NCBI GenBank assembly: GCA_964419935.1
Contig: CAYQQJ010000019.1
Span: forward strand, 10,553 to 74,552
DNA: 64,000 bases
DNA from: CAYQQJ01 sp964419935
Lineage (GTDB): Bacteria; Pseudomonadota; Gammaproteobacteria; Pseudomonadales; Cellvibrionaceae
Direction of reading: 5' to 3'
Part shown: positions 52,924 to 61,347 of the stretch, one piece after another
Layout: every line of letters starts with the position of its first letter
Position numbering within the stretch: position 1 is the stretch's first letter
Program-made: the position numbers and the translations under genes
Notes under the pieces: generated by a model
Database searches by the model: none
Seen by the model: only the letters and a program-made list of their open reading frames with translations
What the model was told of the DNA's origin: nothing

Positions 52924-53607
52924 TTAGCGACGCTCTACCAGATCCCGATCGTCCAGGTAATCCACCAGGTTGAGACTCCAGCGCGTCATCAGCCGCATGA
53001 ACAGACGATTATTGGTTGCCCGATTTGTTTCCTCCAGGCGGCCCATAACGATGGGCGGTGTCTCGCGATGGTCCACGAACTGGGCCAGTACCTCGTCTCC
53101 TGTAGGATCGACGAATTCCAGGTTAAGAGTCGCGTTGCCCGCGGCCTCGATGTAATTGTCCGTCAGTCCGCGGAAGCTGAGATCCGGACCATAGATGTTG
53201 AGGTTCAGAAGGCTCGGGCGCAACACCACGTCTGCTTCACTGGCGGCTTCCACAACCTCAACATTCGTCCTTTCGGTGAGGGTTTTAGCGAGGGTTTCCT
53301 TGAGAAAACGGCCGTAATCTTCCTTGATTCGTTTGAGGTCGCGTTCACTGTATTCGCTGCGATTGTCGCGCAACCAATAGTCGCTCATGACCACCACCGG
53401 TTCAGCAATACTGATACGCCGAATGGGCGGCAAAGATGAGCCGGGTTGCATGAGTACATGATCGAAGTTACCTCGCTCAACCTCAACCAGGTTGGCGCTG
53501 GCCTTTTCAGTGCGCATGTCTGTCGCACAGGATACCGATATAACGGCTAGCAACACAATCGCCGCAAATTTGAGGTGCTGCAATATTGTTGATGTAAAAC
53601 CGAACAT
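52924..53607 (-). CDS. DUF3313-like predicted lipoprotein
   Basis: From the ATG at 53607 (GGAGA ribosome site upstream) the 227-residue product has a hydrophobic signal and a probable lipobox cysteine at 27 (AVISVSCATDM). A mixed domain follows with ADVVLRPSLLNLNIYGPDLS and LEFVDPTGDEVLAQFVDHRE, as in DUF3313 lipoproteins of Pseudomonas. Function is unknown; it is probably attached to the outer membrane and faces the periplasm. It converges with pgeF. The region up to 53694 is open in frame but has no suitable start. Confidence 0.7.
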   Translation of the reverse strand: MFGFTSTILQHLKFAAIVLLAVISVSCATDMRTEKASANLVEVERGNFDHVLMQPGSSLPPIRRISIAEPVVVMSDYWLRDNRSEYSERDLKRIKEDYGRFLKETLAKTLTERTNVEVVEAASEADVVLRPSLLNLNIYGPDLSFRGLTDNYIEAAGNATLNLEFVDPTGDEVLAQFVDHRETPPIVMGRLEETNRATNNRLFMRLMTRWSLNLVDYLDDRDLVERR

Positions 53608-53669
53608 AAAAATCTCCAAGTATTCTGAGCGCGCTGATTGCGACCGTACAAGCTGGGCTGTTCGCTCCC

Positions 53670-53750
53670 GTAGCCCGAATAGAGTACAACACAATCCGGG
53701 GCAATCACTGGTACATGCTTCCGGATTCCGCTCCGCTTCATCCAGGCGAC
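53670..53750. repeat. REP-like palindromic unit, single copy
   Basis: This 81-base unit starts GTAGCCCGAATAGAG and ends CATCCAGGCGAC. It is the most diverged of the five copies. It lies in the 338-base gap between the DUF3313-like gene and clpB, which otherwise holds only the clpB promoter. Confidence 0.85.
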
Positions 53751-53881
53751 AAATTCATGGGCGAGCGCCGAGGGACGTCTTCATTCGCGATGGCCTTACC
53801 TCTAGACAGTACACCAACACCTTAATTCTCGTGTAAAGAAATGTACATTGAGCAAAGCGAGAAAAAGCGTCTTACCGGTCG

Positions 53882-53908
53882 CTTGAATAACGCTGCGCAG
53901 CCCCCAAT
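53882..53908 (+). promoter_or_regulatory. sigma-32 (heat shock) type promoter for clpB
   Basis: CTTGAA at 53882-53887 and CCCCAAT at 53902-53908 are separated by 14 bases and match the RpoH consensus CTTGAA-N13/15-CCCCAT well. Transcription would start near 53916, about 30 bases before the clpB ATG. clpB is a classic RpoH target. Confidence 0.85.
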
Positions 53909-53945
53909 TCTATAGCATTGCCGCATTTACCGAGTGAGGATCGTC

Positions 53946-56579
53946 ATGAGAATCGACCGTTTAACCAATCAGCTGCAGCTGGCGCTATCCGATGCCCAAT
54001 CGCTCGCAGTGGGGCGGGATCACAGTCAGCTTGAAGCGCTGCACTTGATGCAGGCGTTGTTGAATCAGCAGAACGGCGCTGTGCGACCTTTGTTGGCTCA
54101 GGCAAAATTCGACCTGGCCGGTCTGCGCAACGAACTGGCAAAAGAGCTGGAGAATTTGCCGCGCGTGCAAAATCCCACTGGTGATGTGCATATGTCCCAA
54201 GAACTGGGTCGGTTGCTCAACCTCGCGGATAAACAGGCACAGCAAAATGGCGACAAGTTCATTTCAAGCGAAAGCGTTCTGCTCTCGGCCATGGCGGACA
54301 AATCCAATACTCTGGGCAAACTGCTCACGCAATTTGGCCAGTACAGCGATCTGCAAGCCGCAGTCGACAAAGTGCGCGGTGGGGAAACAGTGGATGACGC
54401 TGACGCTGAGGGCGCTCGTCAGGCTTTGGACAAATACACCATTGACCTGACCGCACGAGCGGAAGCCGGCAAGCTCGACCCGGTCATTGGCCGGGACGAC
54501 GAAATCCGCCGCACCATTCAGGTTTTGCAGCGCCGCACCAAAAACAATCCGGTGCTCATCGGCGAGCCGGGTGTGGGTAAAACCGCGATAGTGGAAGGTC
54601 TGGCGCAGCGCATTATCAATGGCGAGGTGCCCGAAGGATTGAAACAGAAACGTTTGCTGTCACTGGACCTTGGGTCGTTGCTGGCAGGGGCCAAATTTCG
54701 TGGTGATTTTGAGGAGCGCCTGAAAGCGCTACTGAATGAACTGGCGAAACAGGAAGGGCGCATTATTCTGTTTATCGACGAATTGCACACCATGGTGGGT
54801 GCCGGTAAAGCCGAGGGCGCCATGGACGCCGGCAACATGTTGAAGCCCGCGCTGGCTCGGGGCGAGCTGCACTGCGTGGGTGCCACCACGCTGGATGAAT
54901 ACCGCAAATACATCGAGAAGGACGCCGCGTTGGAGCGACGCTTTCAAAAAGTGACGGTGGATGAGCCCACTGAAGAAGACACTATCGCTATTCTGCGCGG
55001 GCTCAAGGAGCGTTACGAAGTTCACCATGGGGTGGATATTTCCGACTCGGCCATCATTGCTGCTGCGAAGCTGTCGCAACGTTACATTACTGACCGTCAG
55101 CTGCCGGATAAGGCCATTGACCTGATTGACGAAGCCGGCAGTCGGATTCGGATGGAAATTGACTCCAAGCCCGAAGAGATGGACCGGCTGGAACGGCGGC
55201 TGATTCAGCTCAAGATAGAACGGGAGGCGGTGAAGAAGGACGACGACGAAGCCGCGCGTAAGCGTTTGGTTAAAATCGACGCCGATATCGATCATGTCGA
55301 GCGCGAATATGCGGATATGGACGAAATCTGGCGCGCAGAGAAAGCCGCGTTGCACGGGTCCCAGGAAATCAAAAGTAATCTGGAGCAGGCCCGGCTGGAT
55401 CTTGATTCAGCGCGTCGCGCCGGCGATCTTGGGCGCATGTCCGAGTTGCAGTACGGCATTATTCCCGAGTTGGAAAAACAGCTGGATCTGGCGAGCCATG
55501 CGGAAATGATGGAAATGACCTTGCTGCGCAATAAAGTGGGCGAGGAAGAAATTGCCGAGGTGGTTTCCAAATGGACCGGCATCCCCATCTCCAAAATGCT
55601 GGAGGGCGAGCGCGACAAGTTGCTGCGTATGGAGGAGGCCCTGCACAAGCGCGTTATCGGGCAAAGTGAAGCGGTAACGGCGGTGGCGAATGCTGTGCGT
55701 CGCTCCCGCGCGGGACTGTCAGACCCCAATCGCCCCAATGGCTCATTTCTGTTTCTGGGGCCGACGGGTGTGGGTAAAACCGAGTTGTGCAAAAGCTTGG
55801 CAGAGTTCCTGTTCGACAGCGCCGACGCCATGGTACGCATCGATATGTCCGAGTTCATGGAAAAACATTCAGTGGCACGTTTGATAGGCGCGCCGCCCGG
55901 GTACGTCGGCTACGAGGAAGGCGGTTATCTGACCGAGGCGGTGCGCCGCAAGCCGTACTCGGTGCTGCTACTGGATGAGGTGGAGAAAGCCCACCCGGAT
56001 GTCTTCAATATTCTGCTACAGGTATTGGAAGATGGACGACTCACCGATGGCCAGGGCCGCACAGTGGATTTTCGCAACACCGTGATTGTAATGACATCCA
56101 ACCTGGGCTCGGATCGCATTCAGGAGCTGGCGCAGAACAAATCGTTTGATACGATCAGCTTCACCGGCGACGTTGACGAGGACGAACAGAACGATAACCG
56201 TTATGAGGCCATGAAAGCGTCCGTTATGGAGGTGGTCAGTGGCCACTTTCGGCCCGAGTTCATCAACCGGGTTGACGAGGTGGTGGTTTTCCATCCGCTG
56301 GCGCAATCACAGATACGAGGCATTGCCGATATCCAGCTGGCGATGTTACGCAAGCGCCTGGCTGAGAAAGATTTGAAAATTGAGCTTGATGATGACGTGC
56401 TCGACCGCCTGGCCCAGGTGGGTTTTGACCCGGTGTACGGCGCGCGGCCCTTGAAGCGAGTAATTCAGCAGCTGGTTGAAAACCCGCTGGCCCAGGACGT
56501 ACTTTCCGGCAAGTTCATGCCCGGCGATACTATTCGCGGCCGGTTGGCGGGTGACAAGGTGGTGTTCGAGCGGACTTAA
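53946..56579 (+). CDS. clpB: ClpB, disaggregase chaperone
   Basis: ClpB extracts proteins from aggregates together with DnaK. From the ATG at 53946 (MRIDRLTNQLQLAL) the product has 877 residues. It has an N-terminal Clp_N domain, NBD1 with GEPGVGKT near 206, the coiled-coil M-domain (about 400-520, charged), NBD2 with GPTGVGKT near 604, and a C-terminal oligomerisation domain. An in-frame start four codons upstream exists, but a GAGG site favours 53946. Heat-shock control is indicated by the promoter at 53882-53908. Confidence 0.97.
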   Translation: MRIDRLTNQLQLALSDAQSLAVGRDHSQLEALHLMQALLNQQNGAVRPLLAQAKFDLAGLRNELAKELENLPRVQNPTGDVHMSQELGRLLNLADKQAQQNGDKFISSESVLLSAMADKSNTLGKLLTQFGQYSDLQAAVDKVRGGETVDDADAEGARQALDKYTIDLTARAEAGKLDPVIGRDDEIRRTIQVLQRRTKNNPVLIGEPGVGKTAIVEGLAQRIINGEVPEGLKQKRLLSLDLGSLLAGAKFRGDFEERLKALLNELAKQEGRIILFIDELHTMVGAGKAEGAMDAGNMLKPALARGELHCVGATTLDEYRKYIEKDAALERRFQKVTVDEPTEEDTIAILRGLKERYEVHHGVDISDSAIIAAAKLSQRYITDRQLPDKAIDLIDEAGSRIRMEIDSKPEEMDRLERRLIQLKIEREAVKKDDDEAARKRLVKIDADIDHVEREYADMDEIWRAEKAALHGSQEIKSNLEQARLDLDSARRAGDLGRMSELQYGIIPELEKQLDLASHAEMMEMTLLRNKVGEEEIAEVVSKWTGIPISKMLEGERDKLLRMEEALHKRVIGQSEAVTAVANAVRRSRAGLSDPNRPNGSFLFLGPTGVGKTELCKSLAEFLFDSADAMVRIDMSEFMEKHSVARLIGAPPGYVGYEEGGYLTEAVRRKPYSVLLLDEVEKAHPDVFNILLQVLEDGRLTDGQGRTVDFRNTVIVMTSNLGSDRIQELAQNKSFDTISFTGDVDEDEQNDNRYEAMKASVMEVVSGHFRPEFINRVDEVVVFHPLAQSQIRGIADIQLAMLRKRLAEKDLKIELDDDVLDRLAQVGFDPVYGARPLKRVIQQLVENPLAQDVLSGKFMPGDTIRGRLAGDKVVFERT

Positions 56580-56598
56580 GGAAAGCATTGCTTGTGGA

Positions 56599-56626
56599 GC
56601 GCAGGCGCTTGGTGGAGCGCCTGCGC
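56599..56626. terminator. GC-rich hairpin between clpB and the DUF4124 gene
   Basis: GCGCAGGCGCT (56599-56609), loop TGGTGG, and AGCGCCTGCGC (56616-56626) form a perfect 11-bp stem 20 bases after the clpB stop. There is no T-run, so it may act as an mRNA 3' stabiliser or a Rho-associated terminator for the two convergent genes rather than as an intrinsic terminator. Confidence 0.5.
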
Positions 56627-56641
56627 ATGTACCCCATGCGG

Positions 56642-57100
56642 TCAGCAGCTTTCATCAATGGCTTGCTGGCTGGCGGATATTTCTTCCTGAATGTCCTGTG
56701 GTGTCAGGTACCGGAAGCTGCCATCCTCAGTCGCCATGCGAATGCGACCACCGGTGTTCAATGTATTCAGCCGCTTTTTCGCTTCCTCGCAGCGCACCGG
56801 ATCTTTCAAAGACGCTGGCTCGGCAGCTTGCTGGGGCTCATTCTGGTTTGCCGCTCCGTTATCGTCCGTCTCATCTGTCGTCGCTTGCGGTGTGGGGCCT
56901 CGAGAGCTTGCCGAGGTCACCTTCTCAGCAGCAATGCCGCTCGGCGGTGTGCTGGTGTAGTGAGTGATGCCTTCATCGTCCACCCAGCGGTAGTAAGTGG
57001 CGGCACTGGCTGCCAGGCCGATACCTGCCAGGCACAAGACAATCAGAGCTCGGCCACCTATTTGTGCCAGGCGGCGATGAGTAGGGTTGGACTTTGTCAT
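56642..57100 (-). CDS. DUF4124-like periplasmic protein
   Basis: From the ATG at 57100 (GAGGCG ribosome site) the 152-residue product has a membrane anchor or signal (ALIVLCLAGIGLAASA). A short DUF4124 domain follows (TYYRWVDDEGITHYTSTPP), then a low-complexity linker rich in N, Q, A and E. A C-terminal helix reads CEEAKKRLNTLNTGGRIRMA and a tail IQEEISASQQAIDE. Such proteins are common in gammaproteobacteria and of unknown function. An in-frame extension to 57238 has no good start. Confidence 0.8.
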   Translation of the reverse strand: MTKSNPTHRRLAQIGGRALIVLCLAGIGLAASAATYYRWVDDEGITHYTSTPPSGIAAEKVTSASSRGPTPQATTDETDDNGAANQNEPQQAAEPASLKDPVRCEEAKKRLNTLNTGGRIRMATEDGSFRYLTPQDIQEEISASQQAIDESC

Positions 57101-57773
57101 TGGACGCCTCGGTCGATCATGAGTGGTGGAGTCAAATAATAAGTAGCCTGGATAGAACCGATACAGGCAGCTACAAGTATAGAGCCTATCGGTTTGGCGG
57201 CACTCATACCAGTTCAAATTCCATGACACTGACGACAACGGCGCACGCCAATTGCGAGGGTTATGGCCACTTCTCGACTCTACGTCTGTAATTGCATCTT
57301 TTGGCTATAGCTTGCATCGCCGAAGTCTCGCTGCCTATTGGCGAAAGCGCCGAAAAAATGCGCAGATGTGCCTTGACATTGACGTTCAAGCTGAGACAAT
57401 TGGGATCTCGCCAGATGGCAAGTAGATTTAGCCGAAAGACCTCGGTGTCTGTTCTACCAGTGGAATCAACCATTCCTGCTGACCATCCAGAAGTGCGGGG
57501 GCGCAACAACCTATGCGCCCTTCCGGCAATTTTTTGATGTAGTTATAGGCGCGCCAACCGTCGCCCATCTGCCGGTAAACTTCAATTTAAAGTGTAAACT
57601 ATCCGTATCGCTGTCCTGTGCAAACCTGGGCAGTGTGCTGATTTTGTTGGTTTTTGGGATCTAGCCCTTAGCTCGTAAACGCGGTGTTTACATCTGAACC
57701 AATACGCACATCAATATACGCAAATCACATACGTTAATTAGACATATACGTACATCAACAGAGGAATTTGAAC
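57101..57773. other. long gap upstream of ilvI with possible control sites
   Basis: No intact gene is seen in these 673 bases. On the - strand 57428-57586 is open and gives EVYRQMGDGWRAYNYIKKLP and QQEWLIPLVEQTPRSFG before a stop. That looks like coding sequence but has no usable start upstream of a stop at 57587-57589, so it may be a gene remnant. Near ilvI there is an inverted repeat GTAAAC/GTTTAC at 57675-57691 and a direct repeat TACGYACATCAA at 57703-57714 and 57747-57758, candidates for ilvIH regulation. No leader peptide rich in Leu/Val/Ile was found. Confidence 0.45.
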
Positions 57774-59510
57774 GTGGAATTGCTTTCCGGCGGAGACATG
57801 TTAATCCGTTCACTGGCAGACGAAGGCGTTGAATGCGTTTTCGGCTATCCCGGTGGTGCCGCGCTACATATTTACGATGCCCTGTTCAGGCAAGATAAGG
57901 TCAAGCATGTCCTGGTGCGCCATGAGCAGGCGGCCACTCACGCGGCCGATGGTTACACTCGTGCCACCGGCAAGACAGGCGTGGTGTTGGTAACCTCCGG
58001 ACCAGGCGCCACCAATGCCATCACCGGTATTGCGACAGCCTATATGGATTCCATTCCGATGGTGGTCATTTCCGGCCAGGTGGCTTCCGATAAAATTGGT
58101 GAAGACGCATTCCAGGAAACCGACATGGTCGGTGTCTCCCGCCCGATTGTGAAGCACAGCTTCCTGGTCAAGGACGCCGCCAAAATTCCGGAGACCGTGA
58201 GAAAGGCGTTCCATATTGCCTCGACCGGACGCCCCGGCCCCGTGGTAATTGATATCCCGAAAGATATCACCAATCCGGTGGACAAGTACGAGTACGCGTA
58301 TCCCGACAAGGTTCGCATGCGCTCTTATACCCCAGCTACGCGCGGTCATGCGGGTCAAATCAGGAAGGCCGTGCAGTTGATGCTGTCGGCTCGCCGGCCA
58401 ATTATTTACGCCGGCGGCGGTGTCGTCCTTGGGAACGCGTCTGAGCAGCTGACCCAGTTGGCGCGCACCCTTAATGCACCGGTGACCAATACGCTGATGG
58501 GACTCGGAGCTTATCCCGGTTCAGACCCGCAATTTCTCGGCATGCTGGGTATGCACGGTACCGTCGAGGCCAATTTCGCGATGCACCATGCGGATGTAAT
58601 TCTCGCCGTGGGTGCGCGCTTCGATGACCGCGTGACCAATACGCCGGGTAAATTCTGCCCGTCGGCGCAGATCATTCATATTGATATCGACCCAGCATCC
58701 ATTTCCAAAACGGTGACTGCGGATGTGCCAATTGTCGGCCCGGTGGACAGCGTCCTGAAAGATATGCTGGCCATACTGGATGAAGTGGAAGAGAAGCAGG
58801 ATACCGTGGCAGTGGCCGAGTGGTGGAAACAGATTGAGGAGTGGCGCGAGCGTCATGGCATTCTGGTCAAGCCCCGTTACCGTACCGACGGCGATATGAT
58901 CATGCCTCAGGAAGTCATCAGCATGCTTTATGAAGTCACTGGTGGCAAAGCCATCGTGGCATCCGACGTGGGGCAGCACCAGATGTTTGCCGCACAGTAT
59001 TACCCGTTCGACAAACCGCGCCAGTGGCTCAACTCAGGCGGCTTGGGCACTATGGGGTTTGGCTTGCCGGCGGCAATGGGAGCTCAGTACGCCCGACGGG
59101 ATGCGACGGTTGCCTGCGTTACCGGTGAGGGCAGCATCCAAATGTGTATTCAGGAGCTGTCGACCTGCAAGCAGTACCATCTGCCGGTCAAGATTATTTG
59201 TTTGAATAATCAGGCGCTGGGTATGGTGAAGCAGTGGCAGGACATGCAGTATGAAAGCCGCTATTCCGAAAGTTTGTACGAGGATTCGTTGCCGGATTTC
59301 GTCAAACTGATGGATGCGTATGGCCATGTCGGTATGCGCGTAACCAAGCGGGAAGAGCTGCGGTCCAAGATGGAAGAATGTTTTAGCATGACCGATAAAA
59401 CCGTATTTATGGACATTTATGTGGATCCCACCGAACACGTTTATCCTATGCATATTGCGCCGAGTGGCTCGATGCGGGACATGTGGTTGAACAAAACGGA
59501 GCGCACATAA
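57774..59510 (+). CDS. ilvI: acetolactate synthase large subunit
   Basis: This ThDP enzyme makes acetolactate or acetohydroxybutyrate, the first common step to branched-chain amino acids. I choose the GTG at 57774 because GAGGAA lies 7 bases upstream and the product then begins MELLSGGDMLIRSL, in line with IlvI; a TTG two codons earlier is too close to that site. The 578-residue protein has the catalytic glutamate region VRHEQAATHAADGY, the FAD-linked middle domain, and the ThDP/Mg motif GEGSIQMCIQELS. It is directly followed by ilvH. Confidence 0.95.
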   Translation: MELLSGGDMLIRSLADEGVECVFGYPGGAALHIYDALFRQDKVKHVLVRHEQAATHAADGYTRATGKTGVVLVTSGPGATNAITGIATAYMDSIPMVVISGQVASDKIGEDAFQETDMVGVSRPIVKHSFLVKDAAKIPETVRKAFHIASTGRPGPVVIDIPKDITNPVDKYEYAYPDKVRMRSYTPATRGHAGQIRKAVQLMLSARRPIIYAGGGVVLGNASEQLTQLARTLNAPVTNTLMGLGAYPGSDPQFLGMLGMHGTVEANFAMHHADVILAVGARFDDRVTNTPGKFCPSAQIIHIDIDPASISKTVTADVPIVGPVDSVLKDMLAILDEVEEKQDTVAVAEWWKQIEEWRERHGILVKPRYRTDGDMIMPQEVISMLYEVTGGKAIVASDVGQHQMFAAQYYPFDKPRQWLNSGGLGTMGFGLPAAMGAQYARRDATVACVTGEGSIQMCIQELSTCKQYHLPVKIICLNNQALGMVKQWQDMQYESRYSESLYEDSLPDFVKLMDAYGHVGMRVTKREELRSKMEECFSMTDKTVFMDIYVDPTEHVYPMHIAPSGSMRDMWLNKTERT

Positions 59511-60002
59511 ATGAGACATATTATTTCAGTACTGATGGAAAACGAGCCGGGTGCTCTGTCGCGAGTGGTGGGGCTGTTCTCTCAGCGTGGCTACAATATT
59601 GAATCCCTGACTGTGGCACCCACGGAAGACCCGACTTTGTCGAGACTGACGTTGACCACATTGGGAGACGACCACAAGATCGAGCAGATCACCAAGCATC
59701 TGAATCGACTGCTCGACGTGGTGAAGCTGGTGGATCTGACGGAAGGCGCTCACATCGAACGCGAGCTGATGCTGGTGAAGGTACGTGCCACCGGTGCCCA
59801 GCGAGCAGAGATCAAACGGTGTGTGGACATTTTTCGCGGCCAGATCGTCGATGTCACAGCGTCCGTGTATACCATTCAGATCACCGGAACCAGCGACAAA
59901 CTCGACTCCTTCTTCCACGCCGTGGGCGAGGCGTCCATTCTGGAAGTCGTCCGCTCCGGAGTCTCCGGCATCGCCCGAGGCGAAAAGGTGTTGAGCCTAT
60001 AG
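59511..60002 (+). CDS. ilvH: acetolactate synthase small (regulatory) subunit
   Basis: IlvH activates the large subunit and confers valine feedback control through its ACT domain. The 163-residue protein starts MRHIISVLMENEPGALSRVV (ACT domain to about 80) and has the C-terminal domain with ELMLVKVRATGAQRAEIKR. The ATG abuts the ilvI stop without a spacer. A terminator follows at 60016-60047. Confidence 0.95.
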   Translation: MRHIISVLMENEPGALSRVVGLFSQRGYNIESLTVAPTEDPTLSRLTLTTLGDDHKIEQITKHLNRLLDVVKLVDLTEGAHIERELMLVKVRATGAQRAEIKRCVDIFRGQIVDVTASVYTIQITGTSDKLDSFFHAVGEASILEVVRSGVSGIARGEKVLSL

Positions 60003-60015
60003 GTTCTCGTTTTTT

Positions 60016-60047
60016 AATAAGGCTGCATCCGCAGCCTTATTTGTTTT
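60016..60047 (+). terminator. intrinsic terminator after ilvH
   Basis: ATAAGGCTGC (60017-60026), loop ATCC and GCAGCCTTAT (60031-60040) form a perfect 10-bp stem, followed by TTGTTTT. It begins 14 bases after the ilvH stop. Confidence 0.88.
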
Positions 60048-60073
60048 AGGTGGCGCGAGTATTTGTAGAGTCC

Positions 60074-60180
60074 GACGGGATGGGCGTCAGCCTTTCTCGA
60101 AACGCATGAATACATCCTTGTAGCTCCGATCACGGCGTCCATGCCGCGACGGTTCGAGAAAGGCTGACGCCCACCCCGTC
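60074..60180. mobile_element. MITE-like 107-bp inverted-repeat element
   Basis: Twenty-eight bases at 60074-60101 (GACGGGATGGGCGTCAGC then CTTTCTCGAA) match the reverse complement of 60153-60180 at 27 positions. The 51-base interior is unique. It stands between ilvH and ilvY. The family differs from the other two inverted-repeat elements at 29497 and 32517. Confidence 0.85.
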
Positions 60181-60261
60181 TCCGTGGCCGCTTCCAGAAT
60201 TGTTTATCTGCCACGTTAACTTTTTCTTGATCTTTTCAGTTACCGAATTCCATAATTTCCC

Positions 60262-60328
60262 TTTTCCCTTTTCCCTTTTCCCTTTTCCCTTTTCCCTTTT
60301 CCCTTTTCCCTTGCTTGCAGCTTGCAGC
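60262..60328 (+). repeat. heptamer minisatellites near ilvY
   Basis: Seven exact TTTTCCC units fill 60262-60310. They are followed by TTGC and two TTGCAGC units at 60315-60328, just before the end of ilvY. The same pairing of a T/C (or G/A) heptamer with an AGCTGCA-type heptamer is seen at 36542-36612, in inverse orientation. Confidence 0.9.
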
Positions 60329-60330
60329 TC

Positions 60331-61209
60331 CTACCCAATCTGCCCCCAAAATGCGGAAATAATCGGGCTCTTCAGCCGCCGCTCCATAACGCAAACGCCA
60401 ACATCGTAAGGTCCGAGGTCCGGCTGTTGTTCAAACGGCACCACGCGATTGGCTAATGGACTGTTATCGACGACGATTTTTGGTACCACTCCAACACCAA
60501 ATCCGAGGCTCACCATACTGACAATCGCTTCGTGACCTTTCACTTCCGCGTAAACATTAGGTTTTATGCTGCGCCGGGCAAACCAGGCATCCAGTCGTTC
60601 TCGCGCAATGCCTTCCTCGGACGTGATCATGGGTATTTGCTGCCAAAGCTCCAACGGTGTGCGGGTGGGCGACTTGGGCCAGAACATCTGCTCCCGAGGA
60701 GCAATGAACATCAGGGGCGTGCGGGTGAATACCTTGAAGTCGATTCCGCTGGGTAGTGAATCCGGCTTGGCGGCAATGGCAATATCCTCGCTACCAGACA
60801 AGACGCGTTCCACGGCTTGCGCCGAATCCCCGGTATGGAGCTTGATGGCTATTCCGGGGTGGGCGAGACGAAAATCCGTGAGAATATCGAATAAAAAGCT
60901 GTAGCTCGCCGTCACCGAGCAGTAAATGCTGATCTGTCCTTTCAGCTCCGTCGCACTCGCGGCGAGGGAATCTTGCAGGGTTTCCCATTGCTGCAGAACT
61001 TCCCGCGCGAACACCAGTAAATCCTCACCTTGCGGGGTGAGTGATACAGAACGGCTGTCTCGTTCCACCAGCCTTGTATTCATGTCCTCTTCCAGCTGTT
61101 TGAGACTACGGCTGATGGTCGAGGGGCTGACATGGCAGATTTCCGCGGTTCTGCCAAAGTGACGGGTGGAGGCCAGCACGGTGAATAGTTTCAGTCTGTT
61201 AATATCCAT
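60331..61209 (-). CDS. ilvY: IlvY-like LysR-type regulator of ilvC
   Basis: The 292-residue protein has the LysR HTH at 1-60 (MDINRLKLFTVLASTRHFGR and HVSPSTISRSLKQLEEDM) and a substrate-binding domain with GDSAQAVERVLSGSEDIAI. Divergence from ilvC identifies it as IlvY, which activates ilvC when acetolactate or acetohydroxybutyrate accumulates. I use the ATG at 61209, which aligns with IlvY starts; an upstream in-frame ATG at 61236 would add nine residues and covers the operator. Confidence 0.9.
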   Translation of the reverse strand: MDINRLKLFTVLASTRHFGRTAEICHVSPSTISRSLKQLEEDMNTRLVERDSRSVSLTPQGEDLLVFAREVLQQWETLQDSLAASATELKGQISIYCSVTASYSFLFDILTDFRLAHPGIAIKLHTGDSAQAVERVLSGSEDIAIAAKPDSLPSGIDFKVFTRTPLMFIAPREQMFWPKSPTRTPLELWQQIPMITSEEGIARERLDAWFARRSIKPNVYAEVKGHEAIVSMVSLGFGVGVVPKIVVDNSPLANRVVPFEQQPDLGPYDVGVCVMERRLKSPIISAFWGQIG

Positions 61210-61221
61210 AAGGTCCACGTG

Positions 61222-61236
61222 TTGCCAAAAACGCAA
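61222..61236. promoter_or_regulatory. candidate IlvY operator
   Basis: TTGC at 61222-61225 and GCAA at 61233-61236 form an inverted repeat with 7 bases between, containing the LysR pattern T-N11-A (61223 to 61235). It lies just upstream of ilvY in the 138-base ilvY-ilvC gap, where the shared operator is expected. Confidence 0.5.
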
Positions 61237-61347
61237 TGATGAGTTGCGAATATATCATTTTACGTAACGGAGATTTTTTCTTAAACTGCCTGCTTTTCGC
61301 CAAATGATGGCTGGTGTAGCTCATCACTGATACTACGAGGACTGAAG

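Noticed and set aside
57292..57537. 81-codon frame on the + strand upstream of ilvI as a gene
   Set aside because: There is no ribosome site or family resemblance, and the opposite strand shows a more protein-like frame.
57600..57773. Leader-peptide attenuator for ilvIH
   Set aside because: No short frame rich in Leu, Val or Ile and no terminator/antiterminator pair were found.
59120..59150. GEGS instead of GDGS in the ThDP motif of IlvI as a possible inactivating change
   Set aside because: To my recollection Pseudomonas acetolactate synthases also carry GEGSIQM, so it is a normal family variant.
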